Shown: positions 1-9,045, counted from the first letter of the stretch. The stretch: 64,000 nucleotides of DNA from Dactylosporangium fulvum (GCF_025137375.1 NZ_CP073720.1:5976501-6040500); one strand, 5' to 3'. Numbers and translations: made by a program. Notes: a model not told the origin generated them from the letters alone.

Positions 1-226
1 ACGGCGGGGACGCGACGAAGACGACGTCGTATTCGTCGCGGCGCGCGGCGAACTCGGCGAGATCGGTGGTGACCGCGACGCCCGGGTCGGCGTCGGCGAG
101 CTGCCGCAGGGCCCCGGCGTTGCGGCCGTGCACCACGCTCACCCGGCACACGTCCGACTCCCGCAGCGCCGGAACGGTGCGTTTCCGGGCGGTGCCGGTG
201 CCGGAGACGATGCCGAGACGGTGCAT
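1..226 (-). CDS. Gfo/Idh/MocA-family oxidoreductase, N-terminal part (gene runs off the window edge)
   Basis: Only the first 75 codons are in the window; the 3' end lies beyond position 1. The protein opens MHRLGIVSGTG, a beta strand followed by a glycine-rich turn, and the visible part ends on VVFVASPP, the usual strand 4/loop of the Rossmann fold in Gfo/Idh/MocA dehydrogenases. Such enzymes bind NAD(P) through this N-terminal domain and oxidise or reduce sugars and related compounds in the cytoplasm. The glycine motif is GxGxA-like rather than the perfect GxGxxG. The substrate cannot be judged because the catalytic C-terminal domain is missing. The ATG at 226 is the only good start; no strong Shine-Dalgarno sequence is seen upstream. 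Confidence 0.6.
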   Translation of the reverse strand, partial: MHRLGIVSGTGTARKRTVPALRESDVCRVSVVHGRNAGALRQLADADPGVAVTTDLAEFAARRDEYDVVFVASPP

Positions 227-695
227 GGAACGTGATCCGATCTTGGGACGCCGATTGCGGACCCACCCTATCGTCCGTGCGCCCGGACCGCTCCGAGGCC
301 CGGCGAGCAGCTCGTCGAGGACGTCACGGACCGCCGACGGTGTGCGGTGGCACCGGCGCGGTCGGGCGCCGGTGCCACACACACGTCAGACCGTCCGGAT
401 CGACGTCCGGTCGCCGAGGCGCGGCCATCGGCGGACACGTCCGGTGCCGCTGGCGGTCATCCCGACCCGGGCCTCGAGGGACCACCCCCGGATCGGGCAG
501 CGACACCGCGACCCGCTCGGCGTCTCGTCCTCGGCGACGGTGAAGACGAGGATCTGTACGGTCATGACGATCTACCGGCGGCCGGTCGGTGCCGGTGCCG
601 GGCCGTGCGGTCCGGCACCGCCATTGAAGGCCGCGCCACTTGTGGCCCAATTGCGGCGCCATTGCGCTGCCCTGTCACCAATCGGACGGCACGGT
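227..695. other. Stretch without a confident gene
   Basis: About 470 bases separate the oxidoreductase start from the end of the large regulator gene. Several overlapping open frames exist, as expected at this GC content. Only one, a 59-codon minus-strand frame listed separately, looks at all protein-like. I see no strong hairpin or clear promoter hexamers here. Confidence 0.4.
386..565 (-). CDS. Possible small protein of 59 residues, unknown
   Basis: A short open frame starting ATG and reading MTVQILVFTVAEDETPSG, with mostly G or C in third codon positions. The first dozen residues look like a beta strand, but the remainder is arginine-rich and low in structure, as chance frames in this GC range often are. 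There is no clear ribosome binding site and no recognised family. It may simply be noise between the two flanking minus-strand genes. Confidence 0.2.
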   Translation of the reverse strand: MTVQILVFTVAEDETPSGSRCRCPIRGWSLEARVGMTASGTGRVRRWPRLGDRTSIRTV

Positions 696-3440
696 TCACG
701 CCCGCAGCGTGGCGATGAGGGCGGCGGCCTCGGTCCGGGTCATCTCCAGCCCCCGCACGTAGGCGGCCGCGTGCCGCTGCGCCGGCGCGCCGTGCCGGTT
801 GCGGTGCGCGTTGGCCCGGCCGATGTGCTGGGCCGCGAGGCCGACCCGCCGGCCGATGCCGGTGACCGCGCCCCAGAGCAGCGCACCCGACTCGCCGTCG
901 CCGGTGAGGGTCAGCGCACGCGCCAGCGACAGCGTGGTGACCAGCCAGGAGCTCACCTCCGGGGCGTTTCGCAGCCGGTCGGTGAGCGCCAGCGCGGCAT
1001 GGCGGGCCTCCTCGTGCCGGGCCCGGTCCAGCGCCACCTCGACACCGAGCCAGCCGGCGACGGTCACGACCCATCCGTACCCGCACGCCCGTGCCGCCCG
1101 CCGCGCCTCGGCCAGCAGTTCGGTCGCACCCCCGAGGTCACCGGCGAGGTAGCGCGCGTGGCCCGCCACCATGCCGGCCTGCGCGCGCAGGTCCGGCCAG
1201 CCACCCGCCTCCGCGGCCACGAACGACCGCGTCGCGGCGCTGCCGGCGAGCCCCGCGTCACCGGACGCCGCGGCCACGAACGACAGGCCGCACAGGGCGT
1301 CGGCCCGCAGGTAGTCGTGGCCGGCGCGCTCCGCCTCCTCGACCGCGGCCTGTGCCTGCGTGACCGCGCCGGGCACGTCACCGGCGATCGAGCGCAGCGC
1401 GGACAGGCCCACCCGCGCCCGGCCGCGCGCCGCGCACCCGGCCGCCGACCGGTCCTGCCCCGCCGCCGTGAGGCTCGCACGCAGCCAGGCGGTGCCCTCC
1501 GCCGTCGCACCGTGATGGAACCAGTACCAGGCGACACCGCCGGCGATGTCGACGGCCGCGGCGCCGTCGCCGTCGGCGAGTGCCATGTTCAGCGCGGCGC
1601 GGACGTTGCGGCGCTCCATGTGCAGGCGGCGCAGCCAGTTCTCGGCCGCGTCGGTACGCAGTCCGGCGGCGGCGTCCACGGCGAGGCGGCGCAGCCAGTC
1701 CCGGTGCCGGCGCACGGTGCGGATCCGCTCGTCGTCGTCGATCAGGACGGCGGCGTACTGCCGCAGCGGCCGGCCCAGGCGGAACCGGTGCGCGGTCCCG
1801 CCCCGCCGGCCCCGCACGACCTCCACCAGCGAGCGGTCGACCAGCCGGGCGAGCCGGGCCGGGCCGGCGGGGGCGGGAGCGACCACGGCCATCGCGTCGA
1901 GGTCCCAGCCGCCGTCGAAGACGGCGAGCCGGCCCAGCAGCAGCGCGTCGTCCGGTGCGAGCGGCCCGTCGAGCGGATCCACGGCCGGGCCGAGCAGGAC
2001 CGCCGGGGCGTCGCGCAGGTGGACCACGAGGGCGGGCAGGGGCAGCGCCCGCGACAGCGTGGCGGCCTGCTCAACGGCGCGCGGGAGGCAGCCGACGGCG
2101 GCACACACCGCGGCGACCAGCTCGCGCTCAGCCGGGTCCGGCCACGCACCGCCACGGTCGGCGCGGCGGCCCGGATCGGCCTCGACGGCCCGCGCGACGA
2201 ACAGGTCCACGGCCGTGTCCAGCGGCAGCGCCGCCAATTCCAGCAGTACCTCGCCGGGCAGCCCGAGCGGCTCCCGGCCGGCGGCGAGCACCCGCAGCCG
2301 CGGGTCCTCGTCCGTGAGCCGTCGCACCGCGGCTGCCGTCGCCGGCCCGCCACCGTCGACGACGACCAGCCGCGTGGCGGGGTCCGGCTCCGCCGGCCAC
2401 AACACCGGCGGTACACCGGTCAGCGCGGCTTGGCGGTGGGCGTACTCCAGCACCAGGCGGCTCTTGCCGACCCCGGGCTGGCCGGTCACCGTGACGATCC
2501 GCGCCTCCCGCAGCAGGTCGGTGACGGCCGCCAGCTCCGCCGCGCGGCCCACCAGCTCCGTCGCCGGAACCGGCAGCGGCGGCCCGGCGGGCTCCGTCGG
2601 CCCGCTGGTCTCCTTGCTCTCCTCCGGCTGGGCGGGCTCGGCCGCCCCGGCAGCAACCACCAGCCGGTCGAGCAGCACCGCGTCCTGGCGCAGCATCGCC
2701 GCCTCCAGCTCCTGCAGGGCCGGCCCGGGGTCCATGCCGAACCGCTCGCTCAGCGTCGACCGGGCCTCCCGCAGCACGTCCAGCGCCTCGACCCGCCGGC
2801 CCGACCGGAACAGCGCGACGGCCAGCAGCTGCCAGACCCGCTCCCGGCCGGGATGCTCACGCGCCAGGCCGGACAGGTCCACGACGGCCGCCTCGTGCCG
2901 GCCCAGCCCCACCTCGGCCGCCATCCGGTCGATCCGGGCCTGTACCCGCTGTTCCTCCAGCCGGCGCGCCGCCCGCAACGCGAACGGGGCGTCCGGGAAG
3001 TCGGCGTAGGCGCTGCCCCGCCACAGCGCCAGGGCGGTGTCCAGCGCCTCGCGCGCCGGCCCGTGCCGTCCCTGGCCGACCAGCTCATGCCCCTCGGCCG
3101 CCAGGGCGGCGAACCGCTCGGCGTCGAAACAGCCCGGCGCCGGCCGCACCGCGTATCCCGCTCCCACCCGCACCAGGACCCGCGCCGGCGAGCGCGGCGG
3201 CCGGTCCGGCTCCAGCGCCCGCCGTAACCGGGCCAGATGGCTGTGCACCGTGCCGAGCGCGGTCGCCGGCGGCTCGGCGCCCCACAGCCCTTCCACGATG
3301 CGGTGGAACGGCACCTCCTGCCCACCGGCGCTGAGCAGCATGGCGAGCAGCATCCGGGGCCGGAGGCCGCCGAGGTCCACCTGACGCTCGCCGAGCGTCA
3401 CCTCCAGGGGTCCCAGCACCCCGAAACTCGGCTCTGCCAT
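696..3440 (-). CDS. SARP/AfsR-type transcriptional regulator with BTAD and NTPase domains
   Basis: A 914-residue regulator. Residues 1-100 form the OmpR-like winged helix of Streptomyces antibiotic regulatory proteins (FGVLGPLEV start, TVHSHLARLRRAL recognition region). Residues about 105-250 are the bacterial transcriptional activator domain, with its typical AEVGLGRH and FGMDPGPALQELE segments. An acidic linker follows, then an NB-ARC-like ATPase with P-loop GQPGVGKS at 320-327. The C-terminal third is alanine-rich and helical, consistent with TPR-like repeats. Large SARPs of this layout activate specialised-metabolite or developmental genes in response to nucleotide and partner binding. 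The start at 3440 is chosen because GGTGGAGGT lies at the right distance; a longer frame starting at 3473 lacks this. No biosynthetic cluster is visible beside it, so its target is unknown. Confidence 0.9.
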   Translation of the reverse strand: MAEPSFGVLGPLEVTLGERQVDLGGLRPRMLLAMLLSAGGQEVPFHRIVEGLWGAEPPATALGTVHSHLARLRRALEPDRPPRSPARVLVRVGAGYAVRPAPGCFDAERFAALAAEGHELVGQGRHGPAREALDTALALWRGSAYADFPDAPFALRAARRLEEQRVQARIDRMAAEVGLGRHEAAVVDLSGLAREHPGRERVWQLLAVALFRSGRRVEALDVLREARSTLSERFGMDPGPALQELEAAMLRQDAVLLDRLVVAAGAAEPAQPEESKETSGPTEPAGPPLPVPATELVGRAAELAAVTDLLREARIVTVTGQPGVGKSRLVLEYAHRQAALTGVPPVLWPAEPDPATRLVVVDGGGPATAAAVRRLTDEDPRLRVLAAGREPLGLPGEVLLELAALPLDTAVDLFVARAVEADPGRRADRGGAWPDPAERELVAAVCAAVGCLPRAVEQAATLSRALPLPALVVHLRDAPAVLLGPAVDPLDGPLAPDDALLLGRLAVFDGGWDLDAMAVVAPAPAGPARLARLVDRSLVEVVRGRRGGTAHRFRLGRPLRQYAAVLIDDDERIRTVRRHRDWLRRLAVDAAAGLRTDAAENWLRRLHMERRNVRAALNMALADGDGAAAVDIAGGVAWYWFHHGATAEGTAWLRASLTAAGQDRSAAGCAARGRARVGLSALRSIAGDVPGAVTQAQAAVEEAERAGHDYLRADALCGLSFVAAASGDAGLAGSAATRSFVAAEAGGWPDLRAQAGMVAGHARYLAGDLGGATELLAEARRAARACGYGWVVTVAGWLGVEVALDRARHEEARHAALALTDRLRNAPEVSSWLVTTLSLARALTLTGDGESGALLWGAVTGIGRRVGLAAQHIGRANAHRNRHGAPAQRHAAAYVRGLEMTRTEAAALIATLRA

Positions 3441-3592
3441 GCACGTACCTCCACCAGTGATCACTACGGACACCGGGTAGATGGCTGACAGCCGCCGACG
3501 GTTGCGGCGACGACCTGTCGCATGGACTACCGCGGACCGGTCGGATCGCCGTCTGCATGATCAGCGCCGGCACGGTATCGGCCGGGCACCGA

Positions 3593-3934
3593 TCACCGCG
3601 AGCGGTACACCTGATACCGCAGGTCAGCGGCGTAACCGCGCCCGGTCACCGCCTCGATCACCGCCCAGATGAAGTCCTCGTCCGGCCCCCACTCGGGTAT
3701 CTCCACCCCGGCCTCGACGGGCAGCGGTGTCCCTTCGTCGACAACGGTCTCGCCCTCGCTGGAGACGAACTGCCGGGTCTCGGCTCCGCCCTCGAACAGC
3801 GTGAACGCGTAGGTGCTGGCGACACTGGAGAACACGACCGACAGCCCTGCCGCTGGAGGCCGGCAGGCCGGCGCGAAGGTCATGGAAGGATCCCAGACCT
3901 GGGTCCAGCCGCCGGCTTCGGCCGCGAACAGCAC
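3593..3934 (-). CDS. Hypothetical protein, probably 5'-truncated or a gene remnant
   Basis: A frame of 113 codons from a GTG, reading FAAEAGGWTQVWDPSMTF near its start and GVEIPEWGPDEDFIWAVIE near its end. Composition and third-position bias are those of a real protein, and the C-terminal half has a normal mix of acidic and aromatic residues. The GTG has no Shine-Dalgarno sequence, and the same frame stays open upstream to the stop of the chemotaxis gene at 4067 without any ATG. The upstream extension still reads like protein just before the GTG. I therefore suspect loss of the original start, or a degraded gene. I do not recognise the family. Confidence 0.4.
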   Translation of the reverse strand: MLFAAEAGGWTQVWDPSMTFAPACRPPAAGLSVVFSSVASTYAFTLFEGGAETRQFVSSEGETVVDEGTPLPVEAGVEIPEWGPDEDFIWAVIEAVTGRGYAADLRYQVYRSR

Positions 3935-4066
3935 CCCGTCCGGCAGCCCGCTGGTGGCCTCGTCGGCGGCAGCTTCCTGGCCGTGCGGTTCGTCAGCACA
4001 CCGAGCCGGCCGACGGCACAGACCGCCCGGTCGTGATTCCCGGGCTGCCGGCCGCTTCCCGCGGGT

Positions 4067-5683
4067 TCAGACCCTGAACTGGCCGACCAGGCCGCGCAGT
4101 TCGCGGCTCATCGCGGACAACTCCTCCGCGGCGGTCCGCGTGTCCTCCACCCCGCCGGTGGTGATCTGGGCGGCGGCCGAGATGCTGGAGATGTTCTTGG
4201 CGATGTCGGCCGAGCCCGCGGCGGCCCGGGAGATGTTGCGGCTCATCTCGTCGGTGGTGGCGGTCTGCTCCTGCACGGCCGACGCGATCGTGTTCTGGTA
4301 GTCGCCGAGCCGGCCGGTGATCTCGACGATCTGGTTGATCGCGTCGGTGGCGGCCGCCGTGTCGGCCTGGATGCTCTGTACCTTCACCGCGATGTCCTCG
4401 GTGGCCCGCGCGGTCTCCTGAGCCAGCTCCTTGACCTCGCTCGCGACGACCGCGAAGCCCTTGCCGGCCGCACCGGCCCGGGCCGCCTCGATGGTGGCGT
4501 TGAGCGCGAGGAGGTTCGTCTGCTGCGCGATATCGGTGATGACCTTGACCACGTCGCCGATCTGCCGGCTCGACCCCGAGAGCCGGCCGATCATGTCGAA
4601 CGCCGACTGGGTCAGCTCGGTGGTCTGCCCGCCGACCTGTGCCGCCTCGGCCGCGGTGCCGGAGATCATCTGGATCGAGGCGCTCATCTGCTCCGCGCCG
4701 GTCGCGACGGTCTGCACGTTGTCGGACACCTCGTCGGCGGACGCCACGATCAGGCCGGACTGTGCCGACGTCTGCTGCGCGCCCGCCATGATCCGGGTCG
4801 AGGTTTCGGTCAGCCGCTCGCTGGCGGTCGCGACCGTGGTGGCCGACCCGCTGATCGCCCGTACCGTCGTGGCGATCTTGTCGACGAAGGTGTTGAACGC
4901 CCGGCTGACGGCGGTGAACTCGTCGTTGCCGCTGACCACGAGCCGGCGGGTCAGGTCGCCCTCCCCCTCGGCGATGTCCGCGAGCCGGTCGCCGATGGCC
5001 CGCAGCGGCCGGATGACCGACAGCGACAGCGCCACCGCCAGCACGATCGACAGCACGAGCGCCGCGCTGCCGACGAGGCTCGCCAGGCGGATGGTCGTGC
5101 TCGCCGACGACACGGCGGCACGCTCCGCGCGGGCCGCCTCCTGCTTCGCGGAGGCCAGCAGGAAGTCGACGTTGTCGGCGATCGTCTGGTAGACCTCGAG
5201 GGTCTCGCCGACGACGAGGTCGTTCGCGTCGGCGGTCCGTGCGGGCGTGCCGGCCCGGTAGGCGGCGATGACCTGGTCGTCGAGCGCGACGTACTGCGTG
5301 TAGGCGGCGCGGATCGCCTGCACGGCGTTCGTCTGGCTCGCCGACAGCGGCAGGCGCGCCATCGCGTCGATCTCGTCGCTGAGGTCTCGCATCGCCTGCA
5401 GGAACGCCGCCCGGGTCTCGGCGGTGTCCGAGGCGGCGTCGGGCGCGCCGCGGACGATGTCGAAGGCGTAGCCGGCCTGCCAGCCGGAGACGTCGGTGAT
5501 CCGGTACTTCAGCTGTTCGGCCGCGCCGAGCTGGGCCTGCGCAGCGGAGAGGTCCTCGGCGGTCGCGCGGGTGCCGCGGGCCGAGGTTATGGCGGTCACC
5601 CAGATGGCGACCACACACAGCGAGACGATGAGAAATCCGACCGCCAGCCGCGTTGCGACCCGCGTTCGCCGGAGTGTGTTCAT
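4067..5683 (-). CDS. Methyl-accepting chemotaxis protein (transducer-like)
   Basis: A 538-residue membrane receptor. A transmembrane helix spans about residues 12-34, followed by a ~160-residue extracytoplasmic helical sensor region of the four-helix-bundle type. A second membrane helix lies near 197-220. A HAMP linker follows (VIRPLRAIGDRLADIAEGEGDLT). The C-terminal half is the MCP signalling hairpin, with the conserved tip around AGAAGKGFAVVASEVKELA. MCPs relay ligand binding to CheA/CheW; no che genes occur in this window. The start is the ATG at 5683, with AGGAGG eight bases upstream, rather than an in-frame ATG at 5713. The ligand is unknown. Confidence 0.9.
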   Translation of the reverse strand: MNTLRRTRVATRLAVGFLIVSLCVVAIWVTAITSARGTRATAEDLSAAQAQLGAAEQLKYRITDVSGWQAGYAFDIVRGAPDAASDTAETRAAFLQAMRDLSDEIDAMARLPLSASQTNAVQAIRAAYTQYVALDDQVIAAYRAGTPARTADANDLVVGETLEVYQTIADNVDFLLASAKQEAARAERAAVSSASTTIRLASLVGSAALVLSIVLAVALSLSVIRPLRAIGDRLADIAEGEGDLTRRLVVSGNDEFTAVSRAFNTFVDKIATTVRAISGSATTVATASERLTETSTRIMAGAQQTSAQSGLIVASADEVSDNVQTVATGAEQMSASIQMISGTAAEAAQVGGQTTELTQSAFDMIGRLSGSSRQIGDVVKVITDIAQQTNLLALNATIEAARAGAAGKGFAVVASEVKELAQETARATEDIAVKVQSIQADTAAATDAINQIVEITGRLGDYQNTIASAVQEQTATTDEMSRNISRAAAGSADIAKNISSISAAAQITTGGVEDTRTAAEELSAMSRELRGLVGQFRV

Positions 5684-5997
5684 CACCGAGCCTCCTGACC
5701 ACCCGTCGGGCACCCTCCGGCCCTATCGGCGGCACGGGCACGACCCGAAGGAAAACGGCCGAGCGGGTGGTCACCGCATCCGGAAACCGGCCCGGCACGG
5801 CTGCGGGGCCCGCCCACGACCCGGCGGAAGTGCGGGCGCGGCGCGGCGTGCGGCTGCTGCATCCTCCCACCGCGACAACCCGGCACCCGGTCCCGACTCG
5901 TCCAGGTTGTGTGTCGAGCCGCGACCGGACGCACTCCGCACGTTTACGCCCGCGGCAGCTCGTCGACGGCCTCCCCGGCGGGTCCGGGTCGGTGCGC
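5684..5997. other. Gene-free interval upstream of the chemotaxis gene
   Basis: About 310 bases between the end of the DUF5997 gene and the MCP start, both on the minus strand. It should hold the terminator of the former and the promoter of the latter. The Shine-Dalgarno sequence next to the MCP start is clear, but I cannot pick out convincing promoter hexamers or a strong hairpin. Confidence 0.4.
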
Positions 5998-6378
5998 TCA
6001 GCCGGCCTGTTCGCGTCGTTCCTGCAGCTGCCGCTGCTCGCGGCGCACCTCGGCGAACAGCTCCCGCTCGCGCACCAGCCACTCCGGCTGGTCGGCGGCG
6101 AGGGCGGCGATCTGCTCGGTCGTGAGCGCCTCCGTGATGCCCGCGCGGGCGAGCGCGCTGTTGGACACCCGCAGCCGCGCGGCGACGACGTTGCGCGGGT
6201 GGGGACCGTTGCGGCGCAGGTCGACGAGCCACTGCGGCGGGTTGCGCTGCAGCTCGTCGAGCTCGTCCCGGGACACCAGACGCTCCTGGAACTCCCGCGG
6301 GGTGGCCGGCAGATAGACGTCGAGCTTCGACGCTGCCGTGGCGGGCTTCATCACCTGGGACTGCTTCGGCTTGCTCAC
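5998..6378 (-). CDS. DUF5997 family protein
   Basis: A 126-residue cytoplasmic protein matching the small actinobacterial DUF5997 family over its length. Recognisable segments are MKPATAASKLDVYLPATP, LQRNPPQWLVDLRRNGPHP, VVAARLRVSNSALARAGI and a charged helical tail. The middle resembles a helix-turn-helix-like fold, but the function of the family is not established. The GTG at 6378 starts the frame six bases after a TACCCT -10-like hexamer, suggesting a leaderless transcript. The gene is divergent from a LysR-substrate-domain gene 58 bases away, an arrangement I associate with this family in other actinomycetes. Confidence 0.85.
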   Translation of the reverse strand: MSKPKQSQVMKPATAASKLDVYLPATPREFQERLVSRDELDELQRNPPQWLVDLRRNGPHPRNVVAARLRVSNSALARAGITEALTTEQIAALAADQPEWLVRERELFAEVRREQRQLQERREQAG

Positions 6379-6384
6379 CCGGTC

Positions 6385-6390
6385 AGGGTA
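6385..6390 (-). promoter_or_regulatory. -10 element of a likely leaderless DUF5997 transcript
   Basis: TACCCT on the minus strand lies six bases before the GTG at 6378 and no Shine-Dalgarno sequence intervenes. The -35 region is not convincing. On the plus strand TACGCT at 6406-6411 could serve the divergent gene, which has its own GGAGG. Confidence 0.4.
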
Positions 6391-6436
6391 GCGGCCGGGC
6401 TCCGGTACGCTGACAAGGTCCCACGCCGGAGGTGCA

Positions 6437-7144
6437 GTGTCCGTCACCGACGATCCCCGTCCCGCGATGTTCCGGCTGCTGGTGGTCCCCGGCGTGATCG
6501 TGGACCGGTGGAGCCGCACGTGGTCGCAGCGCCTGCCGGAGACCGTCCTGGAGCTGGTGCCCGCCGAGGCCGCGGACGCTCCCGGGCTCATGCCCTCGCA
6601 CGCCGACGCCGGCCTCGTCCGGCTCCCGGTCGACCGCGACGCGCTGCACGCCATTCCGCTCTACACCGAGACGACGGTGGTCGTGATGCCGCGCGACCAC
6701 CTGCTCACCGCGGCCGACGAGCTGACCACGGCGGAGCTCGCCGAGATCGGTGAGCCCCTGCTGCGACCGCTCGACGAGGTGCTGCCCCGGACCGAGGAGC
6801 CGCCCGCACCCGAGGACCGCCCCGCGACGACGGCCGCCGCCGTCGAGCTCGTCGCCGCCGGTGCCGGGCTCCTCGTCGTGCCGCAGTCCCTGGCCCGGTT
6901 GCACCACCGCCGCGACCTCACGTTCCGCGTCGTCACCGACGCCCCGGTGTCGTCGGTCGCGCTCGCGTGGCCGCGCGACGGTCACACCGACCTGGTCGAG
7001 GAGATGATCGGCATCGTCCGGGGCCGGACCGCGAACAGCACCCGTGGCCGCCCCCAGCCGCAGGCGGCGCCGGAGCGGCCCGCCCGGAAGCCGGCGGGCG
7101 GCGCACGCCGGGCCGGCCCGCACCCGCGCCGACGCGGCCGCTGA
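6437..7144 (+). CDS. LysR-type substrate-binding-domain protein without a DNA-binding domain
   Basis: A 235-residue protein that resembles only the effector-binding half of LysR regulators. It starts FRLLVVPGVIVDRW, continues with PLYTETTVVVMPRDHLL, the characteristic beginning of the second subdomain, and GAGLLVVPQSLARLHH. The first ~90 residues of a LysR protein, which carry the winged helix, are absent. The C-terminal ~35 residues are arginine- and proline-rich and end in a basic cluster, possibly a nonspecific nucleic-acid contact. The GTG at 6437 has GGAGG at good spacing. It is divergent from DUF5997. A role as a solute sensor or partner of DUF5997 is inference. Confidence 0.75.
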   Translation: MSVTDDPRPAMFRLLVVPGVIVDRWSRTWSQRLPETVLELVPAEAADAPGLMPSHADAGLVRLPVDRDALHAIPLYTETTVVVMPRDHLLTAADELTTAELAEIGEPLLRPLDEVLPRTEEPPAPEDRPATTAAAVELVAAGAGLLVVPQSLARLHHRRDLTFRVVTDAPVSSVALAWPRDGHTDLVEEMIGIVRGRTANSTRGRPQPQAAPERPARKPAGGARRAGPHPRRRGR

Positions 7145-7189
7145 CGCCGGCCTGAAGCCCGGCCTCACGACGGGCCCGCACCCGGCGGC

Positions 7190-8203
7190 TCACTGCGCGG
7201 TCGTGGCGAGATCCTCCTCCAGGCCGGCTGGCTGACCGGTCACCGCGGTCGTGGTGGGGCTGCCCGGCGTGATCCGCAGGTGCACCGTGGCGTCGACGTC
7301 GATCCCGAGCGCGAGGAACTCGTTGCGGGTGAGCGTCACGACGACGGTCTGGCCGGCGGCCGTGGCGACCTCGACGCGGATCTCGAAGCCGATCCGCGTG
7401 ATCCGGGTGACCCGCCCGCCGACGTCGTCCGGGCCGGCGGCGCCGGTGCTGATCTGCAGATCGTGCGGGCGCACCAGCTGATCGCCCAGCTGGGTCACCG
7501 GGCCGAGGAAGCGCATGACGAAGTCGTTGGCCGGCCGGTCGTACAGGTCGTCCGGCGACCCGATCTGCTCGATGCGCCCCTCGTTGATCACGACGATCTC
7601 GTCGGCGACCTCGAGGGCCTCCTCCTGGTCGTGGGTGACGAACACGGTGGTGACGTGCACCTCGTCGTGCAGCCGGCGCAGCCAGTCGCGCAGTTCCTTG
7701 CGGACCTTGGCGTCGAGGGCGCCGAACGGCTCGTCGAGCAGCAGCACGGTCGGCTGCACCGCCAGGGCGCGGGCCAGGGCCATGCGCTGGCGCTGCCCGC
7801 CGGACAGCTGCGCGGGCAGCCGGTCGCCGAACTGCTCCAGGTGCACGAGCTTGAGCAGCTCGTCGACGCGGCCGGCGATCTCGTCCTTCGGCCGTTTGCG
7901 GATCTGCAGGCCGAAGGCCACGTTGCGGCGCACCGACATGTGCTTGAACGCCGCGTAGTGCTGGAACACGAAGCCGACGTTGCGCTTCTGCGGCGGCAGG
8001 TCGGTCGCGTCGATGCCCTCGATCTCGACCCGGCCGCTGTCGGAGCGCTCCAGCCCGGCGATGATCCGCAGCAGCGTCGACTTGCCGCCGCCGGACGGGC
8101 CGAGCAGGGCGGTGAGCCGGCCCGACGGGATGCTGACCGACACGTTGTCGAGCGCGACGAAGTCCCCGAAGCGCTTGCTCACGCCTGCGATCTCGATGCT
8201 CAC
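7190..8203 (-). CDS. cysA: Sulfate/thiosulfate ABC transporter ATP-binding protein
   Basis: A 337-residue ATPase. It has the Walker A motif GPSGGGKST near residues 35-43, the ABC signature LSGGQRQRMALARAL, Walker B VLLLDEPFGALD and the switch HDQEEALEVADE. A ~100-residue C-terminal TOBE-like region (RPHDLQIST and on) is of the CysA kind. It powers sulfate import through the CysT/CysW permeases. It is the last gene of the operon, and its GTG start overlaps the cysW stop by four bases (GTGA), so translation is probably coupled. The assignment to sulfate rather than molybdate rests on both permease sequences and the binding protein. Confidence 0.95.
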   Translation of the reverse strand: MSIEIAGVSKRFGDFVALDNVSVSIPSGRLTALLGPSGGGKSTLLRIIAGLERSDSGRVEIEGIDATDLPPQKRNVGFVFQHYAAFKHMSVRRNVAFGLQIRKRPKDEIAGRVDELLKLVHLEQFGDRLPAQLSGGQRQRMALARALAVQPTVLLLDEPFGALDAKVRKELRDWLRRLHDEVHVTTVFVTHDQEEALEVADEIVVINEGRIEQIGSPDDLYDRPANDFVMRFLGPVTQLGDQLVRPHDLQISTGAAGPDDVGGRVTRITRIGFEIRVEVATAAGQTVVVTLTRNEFLALGIDVDATVHLRITPGSPTTTAVTGQPAGLEEDLATTAQ

Positions 8204-9045
8204 CGGTCTTCTTCTTTCGGGCGGAGGACGGACACGACGATGATGGCGGCGACGGCGACCAGGGCGAGGAGGAAGGCGGTGGCGTACGCGCCGCCCTTGT
8301 CGAAGTTCAGGTACTTCTCCTCGACCACGAGCGTGGCCGTGCGGGTGAGCCCGAGCACGTTGCCGGACACGACCTTGACCGCGCCGAACTCGCCGAGCGA
8401 ACGGGCGAGGCTCAGCACGACGCCGTAGGTGATGCCCCACTTGATCGCGGGCAGGGTGATCCGGCGGAAGGTCTGCAGGGCGTTGGCGCCCAGGCTGCGG
8501 GCGGCCTGCTCCTGCTCGTCGCCGATCTCCTCCAGCACGGGGACGACCTCGCGGATCACCAGCGGCAGGGCCACGAACACGGTGGCCATCACCATGCCGG
8601 GCTCGGCGAAGATGATCTGGAGGCCGGCGCTCTCGACGGTCGGCCCGAACCAGCCGGTACGACCGCCGTAGACGAGCACGAGCGAGAGGCCCACGACGAT
8701 GGGCGACACCGACAGCGGCACGTCGAGCAGGGCGTTCAGCAGGCGTTTGCCGGGGAATCGGTACCGCACCAGCAGGATCGAGATGCCGACGCCGAACACC
8801 GTGTTGATGATCACGGCGATGACCGCGATCTCGACCGACAGGTGCAGCGCGTGGATGATGTCCGGGTCGGTCAGGATGCCCCGGAGGTCGTCGAAGCCGT
8901 TCTTGAAGGCGTTCTGCCCGACCAGGTAGACCGGCCACGCCACCAGGAAGAACAGGTAGGCGATGACAACCAGCCGGAGCCCGTAGGCGAGCGGCCCGCG
9001 GCGGCGGGACCAGGCCTTGGTGGTGGTCGAGGAGCGGTCAGCCAC
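8200..9045 (-). CDS. cysW: Sulfate ABC transporter permease CysW
   Basis: A 281-residue inner-membrane permease with about six transmembrane helices, the first at about residues 23-45. The cytoplasmic coupling motif EQAARSLGANALQTFRRITL and the stretch SLARSLGEFGAVKVVSGN are characteristic of the CysW/CysT group. It pairs with CysT to form the sulfate channel. The GTG start at 9045 lies inside the end of cysT, an eight-base overlap, and the stop overlaps cysA by four bases. Confidence 0.93.
   Translation of the reverse strand: MADRSSTTTKAWSRRRGPLAYGLRLVVIAYLFFLVAWPVYLVGQNAFKNGFDDLRGILTDPDIIHALHLSVEIAVIAVIINTVFGVGISILLVRYRFPGKRLLNALLDVPLSVSPIVVGLSLVLVYGGRTGWFGPTVESAGLQIIFAEPGMVMATVFVALPLVIREVVPVLEEIGDEQEQAARSLGANALQTFRRITLPAIKWGITYGVVLSLARSLGEFGAVKVVSGNVLGLTRTATLVVEEKYLNFDKGGAYATAFLLALVAVAAIIVVSVLRPKEEDR

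Noticed and set aside
66..3227. A plus-strand frame of 1053 codons antisense to the SARP regulator
   Set aside because: Composition is low-complexity Arg/Pro/Gly/Ala with no domain; the opposite strand encodes clear winged-helix, BTAD and P-loop motifs.
696..3440. A biosynthetic gene cluster driven by the SARP regulator
   Set aside because: No polyketide, peptide synthetase, terpene or RiPP gene lies nearby; the flanking genes are housekeeping or unrelated.
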